Source: Larix kaempferi (lineage: Eukaryota; Streptophyta; Pinopsida; Pinales; Pinaceae). Taken from it: DNA of 64,000 bases. Positions within the stretch are counted from its first letter, which is position 1; each line of letters begins with the position of its first letter. The notes beneath the pieces are model-generated. The model ran no database searches. It was not told the DNA's origin and was given only the letters and a program-made list of their open reading frames with translations. Below are positions 45,100-54,593 of the stretch, one piece after another. The stretch spans positions 16,911,501 through 16,975,500 of the forward strand of contig BSBM01000307.1 of assembly GCA_027924585.1 (NCBI GenBank), in the 5' to 3' direction. A program made the position numbers and the translations under genes.

Positions 45100-45560
45100 C
45101 TGGTATTCCATCTCCCTTGGATAGGAATCCATCCCTACAGACAGGCATCAACTCGTGAGAGTTGGAACCATCAGTCAACGAGTATTGATCTTACCTCACC
45201 CTTGGAGAGGCATCCATCCCTATGGAAATGCATCATCTCGTGAGAGTTGGAACCATCAGTCAACCAGTACTGATCTTCCCTCACCCTTAGAGAGGCATCC
45301 ATCCCTATGGATAGGCATCAACTCGTGAGAGCTGGAACCATCAGTCAACCAATACTGATCTTCCCTCACCCTTGGAGAGGCATCCATCCCTATGGACAGG
45401 CATCATCTCGTGAGAGCTGGAACCATCAGTTACCAAGTACTGATCTTCCCTCACCCTTGGAGAGGCATCCATCCCTATGGAAAGGCATCAGCTCGTGAGA
45501 GATGGAACCATCAGTTAGCCAGTATTGATCTTCCCTCACCCTTGGAGAGGCATCTAACCT
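45100..45560 (-). repeat. Tandem array, exact 85-bp period, about 5.5 units
   Basis: CATCAACTCGTGAGAG and variants start at 45146, 45231, 45316, 45401 and 45486, always 85 bases apart. Each unit includes GGAACCATCAGT, TACTGATCTTCCCTCACC and GGAGAGGCATCCATCCCTATGG. Units differ only by point changes, so the array is younger than, or homogenised relative to, the rest of the element. Confidence 0.92.
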
Positions 45561-45575
45561 TTTAGATACACATCA

Positions 45576-47308
45576 TCAATCTCTCTTTCTAGAGAGGTCC
45601 CTCTGGACCACACCAAGCTTGTCTCGAAAGTACTCAAACTTCACATGAGCCAGAGGCTTAGTCAACACATCAGCAACTTGTTCCTTTGTAGGAACATACT
45701 CGAGCTTCATAGCTCCCTTCTGCACCATATCTTGGATATAGTGGAACTTAATCTCGATGTACTTCAATCTATCATGAAACACAATATTTTCTGTCAACTT
45801 GATGCAACTCTGGTTATCACAGAGTATCTCCATAGCATCAATCTATGCATCGAACAATCCTGTCAACATCTTGCGAAGCCACACTGCTTCACCACAAGAT
45901 AAACAAGCTGTTACATATTCGGCTTCCGCTGTACTGAGTGCAACACAAGGTTGCTTTCTACTGAGCCATGAGATCATGCCTGATCCCAAACTAAAGCAAC
46001 ATCCTGAAGTGCTCTTTCTATCTTCAACACTTCCATCCCAATCTGACTCTGTGTACCCATACAGCCTAAACTCACTATCTGAGGCATAAATGAGTCCATA
46101 ATCCAATGTACCCTTCAGATATCTCATCACATGTTTTGTTGCAATTAGGTGAACATTCCTGGGTTCCACCAGATACTGACTCAATGTGTTTACCGCAAAA
46201 CATATATCTAGGCGAGTATTGGTCAAATACATCAATGACCCAATAATTTGTCTATAGAAGGTGACATCCACTTTCTCTGAAGAAGCATCACTCAGAAGCT
46301 TCAGATTTGTCACCATCGGAGTAGTCATGGCCTTGCAATCCAGCATCCCAAATCTCTTTAGGATCTCTACTGTGTATTTTCCTAGACTCAGGAAAATCTC
46401 ATCTGGAAACTGCCATACTTCAAGACCTAGAAAATAGTGCATCTTGCCAAGGACTTTCATCTCAAATTCTACTGCAAGCCTCTTCTTACATTCAACAATG
46501 GCCTTGTCTTCTCCATTCAGAAATAAGTCATCCACATACAGTAATAGTATCATGGGTTCATCATTCATAATCTTAAATAAATATTAGAGTCCGCTTTGCT
46601 CTTGGTAAAGCCCAATCTCATCAGGAAGCTATCAATTCTTCCATACCATGCTCTGGGAGCTTGCTTCAACCCATACAATGCTTTCTTCAACCTACATACA
46701 TGTGACTTATTATCTTCTACTTCAAATCATTTTGGTTGCTCGATATATAATTCCTCTTCTATATTTCCATTCAGGAAAGTTGTCTTCACATCCATCTGAT
46801 GTAGCTTCCATTTAATCTTGGCTTCCAAGGAAAGAATGGTTCTAATCAAAGTATATCTGGCTACTGGGGCAAACGTATCCTCATAGTCAATTCCTTCGTT
46901 TTGCGAGAATCCCCGGGCTACCAATCTTGCCTTGTACTTTTCAATGCTTCTGTCTGTTGAATGTTTTGTTTTGAAGATCCATTTTGATGAAACAACTGAT
47001 TTTTCCTTCGGTCTTGGTACCAAATCCCAAACATCATTCTTGATAATGGACTGATACTCTTCATTCATGGTAGCCAGCCATTCCTTCTTCTTTACCGCTT
47101 CTTCAAAACAAGTTGGTTCTTCTTCAACAAGATTGCACATAAGGGCTACATAGCTGGAGTATGGCCTTGGTCTCTTGCTCTCTCTACTAGATCCTTCTGG
47201 GGCACCATAGTTTCCTGCATCTTGGATTAATTCGCATGCCCAAGCTGGTCTTCTCTTTTGAGATATCTCTTTATGAGGTATCTCCTTAGGTCTCTGAGGT
47301 TCTTCCAT
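45576..47308 (-). pseudogene. Copia 2 reverse transcriptase and RNase H
   Basis: RT runs from about 47180: EWLATMNEEYQSIIKNDVWDLV, SSKWIFKTKH, KARLVARGFSQ, YEDTFAPVARYT, HQMDVKTTFLNG. After a frame change between 46727 and 46568 the sequence resumes with the active site YVDD at 46527-46538, FLGLEVWQ, YTVEILKRFGM, IGSLMYLTNT and the RNase H blocks STSGCCFSLGS, CVALSTAEAEY, LCDNQSC and ADVLTKPLA. A TAG at 45843 interrupts between FDA and IDAMEI. The stop at 45576 is the natural end. Apart from these breaks the catalytic residues are all present. Confidence 0.92.
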
Positions 47309-47464
47309 GTCATGATCCTCTGGAATAGGATGCCCTTCAATATTTTGGATTGGTTCTTTAGTTGATTCTGTAACTCTAGGAGCCTCCTACTCCTCTTCAT
47401 CCTCATGAGTATTCTTAGACTTGTTGAAGGCTGTTTCTTCATCAAATGTGACATCACGACTAAT
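47309..47464 (-). other. Copia 2 integrase-RT linker, frame-shifted
   Basis: Minus-strand text is charged (Glu, Arg and Lys-rich) and shifts frame; this is the usual variable tail of copia integrase. Confidence 0.5.
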
Positions 47465-48430
47465 CTAGATCTGACGGAATCCTGGGATGTTAATGCGGTA
47501 AGCCTTAGATTGCTCACTATAACCCACAAATATTCCCTTCTTCCTTGAAGGCTCTAGTTTCGATCTCTTCTCCTTTGGAATGTGGATGAACACCAGACAT
47601 CCAAATATCTTCAAATGACTCACTTCAAGTTTCTTCCCGGTGAACATCTCTTCTGGGGTCTTGTTTCCAAGAGCACTATGGGAATCATGTTCTGTACATA
47701 GACTGTGGTTCTGGCAGCTTCTGCCCATAGATGCATGGGTAAGTCTTGATTGTGGATCATAGCCTTCACTACTTCTATGATGGTTCTATTCTTCCTTTCG
47801 ACTACGTCATTCTATTGTGGATTATAGGGGAGAATGAGATCCCTCTTAATCTCTGCTTGCTTACAGAAATATTTTAAATCCCCTGAGGTATATTCCCCTC
47901 CATTGTCTGACCTCAGGATCTTAATCTTCTTTTCAAAGAGATTCTCTACGAGCACCTTGAACTCTTTAAACTTTTCAAAGACTTCATTCTTATTCTTCAG
48001 AAAGTAAATCCAGGTTTTGTGAGAATAATCATCAATGAAGGATGCATAATATTCATACCTGCTTAGAGAGGTGGTGGACATTGGTCCACAAATGTCTAAA
48101 AGAATGGTATCCAGAAAACCTTTCACTTTGCTGTCGCTACTTGGAAATGGGTTTTTCGTACTCTTTGCTTGAGCACACCCTTCGCATACTCCTTCATGAT
48201 CCACCTGGATCTCTAGTAATCCAATCACTACCTTACTTACAATTGGTAAGGCCTTATAGTGTACATGAGCTAGTCTCCTATTCCATAGCTCACAAGGGTT
48301 CATAGTACTAGCCATAATTGCTGTATATGCATGACCCTTCAGTTTGTAAATTCCTCCTTCTTCTACTCCAATGACTACTGCATCATCAATAGTCTTCCTT
48401 TTAGGCCACATGAGAACTTCACCATCTACA
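47465..48430 (-). pseudogene. Copia 2 integrase
   Basis: Pre-integrase HHCC domain: LWNRRLAHVHYKAL and CEGCAQAKS. Catalytic core: D in LLDICGPM, FIDDYSHKTWIYFL, D in LRSDNGGEY and E in VERKNRT, just after a TAG at 47812-47814 that replaces the second Gln of the usual PQQNG. The Gly of that motif is also changed to Asp. The C-terminal part at 47465-47728 has TPEEMFTGKK, LKIFGCLVFIH and GIFVGYSEQSKAYRI; a frameshift separates it from the core near 47735-47800. It would integrate the cDNA if intact. Confidence 0.9.
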
Positions 48431-48780
48431 AATGCAACTCAAAAACCTTTCTTATCTAATGTTGAAATAGATAAAAGGTTCTTCTTCAACCCAGGTACAT
48501 AAAGTACATCTTTCATGTTCATGGAATTCCCAGAGTCCAATTTGTAAGAGGCTTCTCCCATACCTTTGATGGGATATTGGTAGTCATCTCCGAGTTTTAC
48601 CTTGTGTGGAGATTCCTTTTGGATGAGGTGAGACAAGGATTCTTTGTATCCTGTCATGTGCTTTGAAGCTCCACTATCAACTAGCCAAGTATCACTTCCA
48701 TGAGATACTGAACCAGTGAGTGCTGAGATAAGAACATATTCTTCACTGGAGTCTTCATTATCTATGGTATTGTCATCATC
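48431..48780 (-). pseudogene. Copia 2 aspartic protease
   Basis: WLVDSGASKHMTG at about 48650-48690 is the retropepsin active site of copia elements (DSG). MKDVLYVPGLKKNLLSIS follows, the usual second conserved block. A TGA at 48436-48438 fits an Arg CGA codon decayed to TGA. The frame is continuous with the integrase downstream and with the acidic linker behind the zinc knuckle upstream. Confidence 0.88.
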
Positions 48781-49610
48781 ATCACTATCTTCTACTGCAT
48801 GAGCATGAAACCTCTTCTTCTGCTTCTTGTGGTGTCCAAATTTGTTTGGACAATTCCTTGCAATGTGTCCAGTCTTGTGGCATGAGTAACATTCAATCTA
48901 AGAGAAATCCTTTCTGGTCCTTCTCTTCTTATGGGGTCTTCTTGGAGAGTCCTCTCGGGGAAGAGGGTTGTTCTTCCTCTTCTTTCCGCCTTTAGCATGA
49001 GTAGCTAAAGATTGATCTTCATTGTGATTTAATTTCTCCTCTCTTACGACTATTCTTTCTTCTTCTTGGACACATTCTTCCCATACGTTTCTGAACTTGA
49101 TTAGTTTCTTTCTGGCACAAATGCCATGAACAAATGGTTCCCAATATCGGGGGAGACCATTTCGGGTAGTCATCACAACTTTTGCATCCTCTCTCATATC
49201 CCAATGGATTCTAGTTGTTCTTTAATCTGGGATATTTTGGATAAGTATGAGTGCATGGACTTAGAATTCATACTCTTCACACCCTTGAGTTGATTTCTCA
49301 AGGTCATCTTTCTTTTGATGTTCTTTCCTTCAAACAGGATGGTCAAGGCATCAGACATCTCTTTTGGTGTCTTCTTGGAAGACACATGGGGGATCAAGTG
49401 ATCCTTGATGGAATCATCAATGATCCTCTTTGCTTTGATGAGATTCTTCTTATGCCTTGCCTTATCTTCATCTCCTTCTGGTTCTATAAGTCCTTCCTTC
49501 ACAGAGTCTTCTAGTTCATGCTCCTCAAGGATGATCATGACTCTATACTTCCAGGATCTGAAGTTCTTATCTCCTTCAAGCTTTTCATCAAGCTTGGTAT
49601 TGCTTGTCAT
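48781..49610 (-). CDS. Copia 2 Gag (UBN2-type) with CCHC knuckle, interrupted
   Basis: ATG at 49608-49610 (MTSNTKLDEKLEG). The capsid-like domain has FRSWKYRVMIILEEHEL, AKRIIDDSIKDHLIPHVS, LFEGKNIKRKMTLRNQLK and SKISQIKEQLESIG. A stop at 49194 is followed in frame by ending text with RYWEPFVHGI (frame change nearby). A Lys-rich segment leads to a TAG at 48898-48900, then CYSCHKTGHIARNC, a canonical CX2CX4HX4C knuckle, and an Asp-rich stretch (EDSDDDD). Gag forms the particle and packages RNA. This copy is broken but the N-terminal 138 codons are intact. Confidence 0.88.
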
Positions 49611-50194
49611 TTTTCTATAATGATAACCTCAAATGGAAATAGAAAAGTTTATAGATCTTACCACGTTGATTTGTTGGATCTGGAGCTGCTTAGGGTTTGA
49701 CAGAGACCCTAAAAATTCAAACTTGGAATTTCAAACTTCTGTATGGACAGGGAGATGTAATTGACTGAGGGGAGCAAGCCGGTGAGCTCAGATTTTGAAA
49801 ACTCCAAAAATTGACCCCTCAAAAGTGACCTACGAATTTTGGATCTGCACTTTGTGGTGTTTTCTGGTCCAAAACCTGAACTAGGGTTTGATAGATCCTG
49901 GGGTTCTTATCAACCAAAAAGTTTGATCTTGGTCTCTAAATTTTGATTTTGCTAAGGAGATCAATCCTATGTTGAGAGAACTCCAAAATTATACTTCTGT
50001 CAAAAGCCCTAATTTCCCGTAGCAATGATGAGCCAAAAACCGAAAATGCTCGGAATCAAATTCTGTTTTGACAGAAATATGTGCCTTCATTAGGAAAGTC
50101 ATCCTAGCCTCCTGCCTTTGATGATCTGTGGAAAGAGACCCAAAAATTAAGAATCCCTAGCTTCCGCAATTGCACAATGTAATCTTTCAGGCCA
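49611..50194 (-). other. Copia 2 leader
   Basis: Non-coding. Shares GATCTTGGTCTCTAAATTTTG and related words with the leader of the copia at 8007-9345 but lacks its duplications. Confidence 0.65.
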
Positions 50195-50206
50195 GTGTTG
50201 ATACCA
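50195..50206 (-). other. PBS of copia 2, Met-type variant
   Basis: Minus strand TGGTATCAACAC directly follows the LTR end. The first eight bases equal the initiator-Met PBS; the rest deviates from TGGTATCAGAGC. Confidence 0.85.
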
Positions 50207-50710
50207 TGTTAGTTTTTACTTAAACAACATATAGCATATAAACAATTACATAAAGATAAACAAGCATAACATAAACACAATGAACAAATAAATTCTCTCG
50301 AGGAAACCACAAAGGGAGAAAACCCCAACAAATCCTTCCTCAATATAGAAATCACAAAGTACAAAAGTTCCCCAAGACAAAACAACTACTCCTCCACTTG
50401 TGCGCACCTCTCTCTCTTCACTAATGCGAACTTGCTTGAGTGAATGAGTGATTACAAATGAGAGGGAGCACTTCTAGTTATATTCTTTTGTTGGGGTGAC
50501 AATTTCCCCAACAGGACCTACTTCTCTACTTGACTGGTCAATTACATAATATAATAATATTTTAGGGGCTTTTCTAGTCCGACACATGTCCTAGGGTTTA
50601 CATTGATTCTTTCAATGATCTTTACATTATTAATTACATGACCATCATCTCCCGGAGGAGGAATACAATAATATAAACATAATATCTTCCACAGTTACGT
50701 TATTTCAACA
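50207..50710 (-). repeat. Copia 2, 5' LTR (504 bp)
   Basis: Same length as 44136-44639. The minus-strand TATA box at 50474-50482 reads TATAACTAG instead of TATAAATAG, so the promoter that would drive the element is damaged. Confidence 0.93.
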
Positions 50711-50715
50711 TATTC
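50711..50715. repeat. Target site duplication TATTC, right copy
   Basis: Same as 44131-44135. Confidence 0.92.
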
Positions 50716-52140
50716 AAGGTCCTTAGAGATCCAAACAATCCAAGCAACCCACAAGCTAAGGGCACTGGAAGCTTTATGGTATGAACCAAATTACCCAAAA
50801 TAGCTAGAGAAGCATTGAATATGCCATAAATAGGTGAGACCATATCTAAAATTAAAAATATAATACAAATGAAGGATTGGAAAACAACCCCAAATAATTA
50901 AGAAGAAACTCCAAATAACCCCAAAAGTTAACAATATAAAATAATCATATCATTTTTGTGAATAACAACTGTAGCTATATTCTCTCTATTCTCATTCATT
51001 CCTCATAACAGCCCAAGCCTTGGCTGATTTACATCATTTATATATCAGGTTGCATACACACGACTATACCTTGCAATCTATATGCTTGTGTAATAAACCT
51101 TTGGTTGGAATTGCATTTGTGTTTCATTTATAATGGCAGGTCAGAGTGTTCCTAGTCAATATTTATATGAATAATCAAGATAAATATGTAAGATCATGAC
51201 TATATAATGAAGAACATACATGTAAGATCATGAATATATAATGAAGAAAAGAGCTAGAAATGCAATCTTTCAAAATTACATTCATGACAGATAGAAAATA
51301 AAATGGGAAAGATGTACATAGATACATATTTCCCATTAACAATATGGAATACATAATTAATATGGAAGGAAAGCATAATAACATGCATGTTATTTTATTG
51401 CTTCATCTAGTGACAATATTTCCTTGGTCCTAATTACACAATAGAATACAAATTTGTTCTTTAGATTAAAATAGAAGGCACTAGGAATAACTCTTTAATA
51501 TTAGTTCTAGTCCTATTGTCTTTCCTCCCCCCAAAATGGCCCTCAGATAGTGTTTATAGAGAGAAAGGAGGATGATACTTAAAATAGATATGACCCCAAT
51601 GTTGTAGATCCCATTGCAATCAGCTCATAATTTTTTTGGGTAACCTGATGGTATGAGTTTTCCTAATAGTTTTCTTTGTAGTCGAGGATTCTATTGATAT
51701 ATTTTATTCTCTCTAAATGGTAGATGGTCCATACTTGAGATGGAATGAGTGTGATCTACAATTGGTGCATCCTCGTATAATACATCATTGGGAAATATGA
51801 TGAATCATGATGAGAGAATTCCAAAATAGGTTGACAACCACTTTCTTTCTTCCCTCTTTTGATTCTCTCATCTACAATGGATATAAATAAAAACAGATAT
51901 TACTCAAAACACATGCACCTCTTTTATTCCATCATTCTCTATTACATACTCAAAGATCCTCCTATATGAATAATTGGTTCCTTGTTCTTATTGCACCTTC
52001 CACATTAGGATAAGGAGGATGCAGGGTCCTTGAATGATCTAGAAGTCTTTGTGCCAGTTCAATAACTACTTTAGGTACCTATCCATGCTATCCTTTGGTA
52101 GCATAGTCATGTACTTATGCTTATCAAGCTCTAACAAAAC
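50716..52140. other. Old sequence between two elements; no gene recognised
   Basis: AT-rich, with short direct repeats such as GTAAGATCATGA and TATATAATGAAGAA at 51185-51245. No ORF or LTR border that I trust. Confidence 0.4.
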
Positions 52141-52652
52141 TCATCAGTTCTCCTTCCTCCCTTCAAAATTCATAATTATTTGTCTAACTCTATGAGAGGG
52201 GTGTAGTCAATATTCCCTAGGGATTGAGTCAACCTCAACATCAATTCCCTAGTGGAAATTGAAGGATGTAGTTGATTACATATTTCAATGGAATATGGGA
52301 TTGTTTTTTTATTTGGCACATCTATCAAATGAGGGATGGAATCATTTACCATTCTTTGGTAAATATCAACATGGTGCAAGTTGAAATGATCATTCCAAGG
52401 ATAGGGAGAACCATGTTTAATCATTGTACCAATGCCTTTCAATAAACATTTAATTGGCTTATCTCTCCCATTTCCCTCTTATTGGTAATCCTCCAACTAT
52501 TGAACTTGTTTATACATATCTCTATTTCCATGTATACAAAGGTCCTATATTTGATTCCCAATAATTCCAGGGCTTATATAGGGAGTGAATTCATTAAACA
52601 CTCCCTTTTTATGTTTCCCACCCTATTCTTGGGATGTACACCTTTCTCTATA
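52141..52652 (-). pseudogene. Decayed ORF of unknown family, part after the LARD insertion
   Basis: The minus strand shows coding-like text down to about 52150, including KHGSPYPWNDHFNLHHVDIYQ and ISTRELMLRLTQSLG in the open frame 52442-52176. Removing the LARD and one CTATA joins this with 61243-61620: one frame is then open across the junction (YKKVLKYLSN before, IEKGVHPKNRV after). Stops (TAG, TAA) again fit former Gln codons. I do not know the family; it does not clearly match the unknown ORF at 37864-41330. Confidence 0.4.
52648..52652. repeat. Target site duplication CTATA, left copy
   Basis: CTATA before TGTCAC at 52653; repeated at 61238-61242. Confidence 0.9.
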
Positions 52653-53960
52653 TGTCACGTACCCACCTATCTATCCAGTTCGTGGAAGGAAACATGATGG
52701 CAAATGCTGGGGCTTTTCATAAAACTCAGCCAATTCATTAGATGCATACAGTTAAAAACAAATGTGTGCAGATGTAAATTAAACAAACATGCACAGCGGA
52801 AATGAACTCATCCACACACATATTACATGATTTTTATTCAATTTAACACAGTCAACAAATTAACACATTTGCATAAGTAAATACACAATAAAATACCCAT
52901 CTTGATGCAATGTTGTCCTAAACAACTAGATATGTCGCTGCAACGTTCCTCCCAACCGTAGGTCTTTGCCCAGCCTGTACTATTTCAGCACTTAGAGACC
53001 ACCCGCGAGTTGGGCATGATATCTACAAGGAAAAGGGGACCCTCAAGCACAACACAGCCCAAAGCAATGGATACCCATCTCAGCCCCAACATTCTTTCAC
53101 ACACAGCAACTCAAAACTGGGCATGGATACACATTTCAACAATGGGTTTCACAGGACAGGGTCTATGGGTTTTCCCCAAAACGTAGGCACACCAAAAACA
53201 GACTGTGGGAAGAGGGAATCAACCCCAGGGAAGAAAACCGATTTCTCCCACAGATGTATGAGCATTCAGTGGGCCAAAATGGCCTCAATTAAACCTCAAA
53301 TCGGTTCCCCTCTCTTCCCCACTGTTAGCCACAACAAAAACACCCTTCCCATCGTGGAAAACGAAGGTAAACACTGGAAATTCATGGAGGGAAATGCCCA
53401 AGAAAATATAAACTCGTGGGAGAGCAAAACTGGTTGATGGGTAATGGCTTGGGGAGCAATTCATGGCTCTTTTCTTTCCCAAGAAGCCAAACACGTTTTT
53501 CCATGCAGGGTGACTTGCCCATACCCGAATTTGGACAACCATACCTCCCATTCCCCAAGGCATTAACTACCTCAACCAACTCTTTGGAGAAATCAATGAT
53601 TGGGTACAAAAGTCAACATGGGTAGTTGAGGGTTCATGGGTTCTCTCATTGACACTTGGATTGACTCAATTGGCTCAAGGGTTTGAATATTTCCCTCCCA
53701 AGTCCTTGTAACATCATGCCCCCATCTCTTGTTGCATTGCATAGCTAGTTGTGGGCATTTTATATTAAGATACATATTTACAATTCCCATGGTTCATTAG
53801 CACATGGGTAGCATAATTTCAAATACTTGCCTCTTCTAGGTCGAGCGTTCGCTAGCGAGGCCTTGGCCTTGAGCTCCACACTAGAAATCATACATAATAT
53901 GCATACAATACTTACATTATAGCCCAAAATATTATAAGGGTCAAAATGGGGGATGTGACA
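52653..53960 (-). repeat. LARD 3' LTR (1308 bp)
   Basis: Minus strand begins TGTCACATCCCCC and ends GTACGTGACA. Matches 59930-61237 throughout. ORFs inside (for example 53123-53437, 53416-53625) recur in the other LTR and are not genes. Confidence 0.95.
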
Positions 53961-53976
53961 TTCCCCTCCCCTTGGA
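53961..53976 (-). other. Polypurine tract of the LARD
   Basis: Minus strand TCCAAGGGGAGGGGAA directly before the LTR. Confidence 0.85.
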
Positions 53977-54020
53977 ATAAAACTGTCCTCGGTGTTCCAA
54001 TACCTAGGAATACATACACG

Positions 54021-54593
54021 CTATATACAAGTCCAAAATTCACAAAATATGGCAGGTCTGTCCTGCATTTCACCCTTTACTTGGGTTTTCAGGACCAAGT
54101 CCTTAGACTTCACAAACTGTTCCTGCTGACTGGGACCCTCTAGCTCCGCATGAGGGCATTGTTCCAAAACAATCCCTTCCCAGTGATCTACAAGTCTGGA
54201 AACTTTATGGCGGCTATCCTCTTGATGTTTCATTGTTTGGCAGTTGCAGAGGAAATGATTTCCGTCACATCCCCAACATCTCACTGGTTTCTTTACCTTT
54301 TCCTGCTAAGATTCCTTTGAGTCTTCCCACCTGGAACGTTTCTTAATCGGCCGATTGGATGAACGTATCTTCATTGATCTACTTTCCTTTCCCTTACTGA
54401 TTGCTCCCAGAATGCTTTTTACCTCTTTTTGCTGATGAATAGAGTCCTGCAGAACCTCGTGGTTCATCTCATTCTGTTGCCTCTGTAGCTTGAGCATCTC
54501 CCCAAGATTTTCTTGGGTCTTTGCAATCATTTGAAGAAGACTTTCAGCCAACTCTAATAGCCCTTGGTCTGCCGACATGGTCAATGGAAACAA
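54021..54593 (-). pseudogene. Mini Gag-like ORF: coiled coil plus zinc knuckle
   Basis: The minus-strand frame runs from ATG 54593 to 54021 with a single TAG at 54306-54308. The first 60 residues form a Gln/Glu/Leu-rich helix (GLLELAESLLQMIAKTQ, MLKLQRQQNEMNHEV), then a Lys/Arg/Ser-rich basic part, then CWGCDGNHFLCNC, a knuckle with CX2CX3HX4C spacing. The Tat Gag at 20975 has the same short spacing. There is no capsid domain. The position at the 3' end of the element is unusual for gag; it may be the tail of a larger gag whose front is lost. About 190 codons in all. Confidence 0.6.

Larger units (their letters stand above)
44651..45575 (-). other. Copia 2 3' UTR with two tandem arrays
   Basis: About 0.9 kb between the RNase H stop and the polypurine tract. 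It contains a short-period AACATCATC/GCTGGAAC array (44760-45065) and an 85-bp array (45100-45560). Neither array matches those of the other copia in the same place. Confidence 0.8.
44136..50710 (-). mobile_element. Ty1/copia element, nearly full length, broken
   Basis: LTRs of 504 bp each (44136-44639 and 50207-50710), flanked by TATTC. On the minus strand a Met-type PBS follows the right LTR and a polypurine tract precedes the left one. The order gag, knuckle, protease, integrase, RT, RNase H on the minus strand is diagnostic of copia. The LTRs differ at roughly 28 places by eye (about 5 percent), so it is clearly older than the copia at 7356. Several TAG stops and at least two frameshifts make it inactive. 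Confidence 0.94.
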
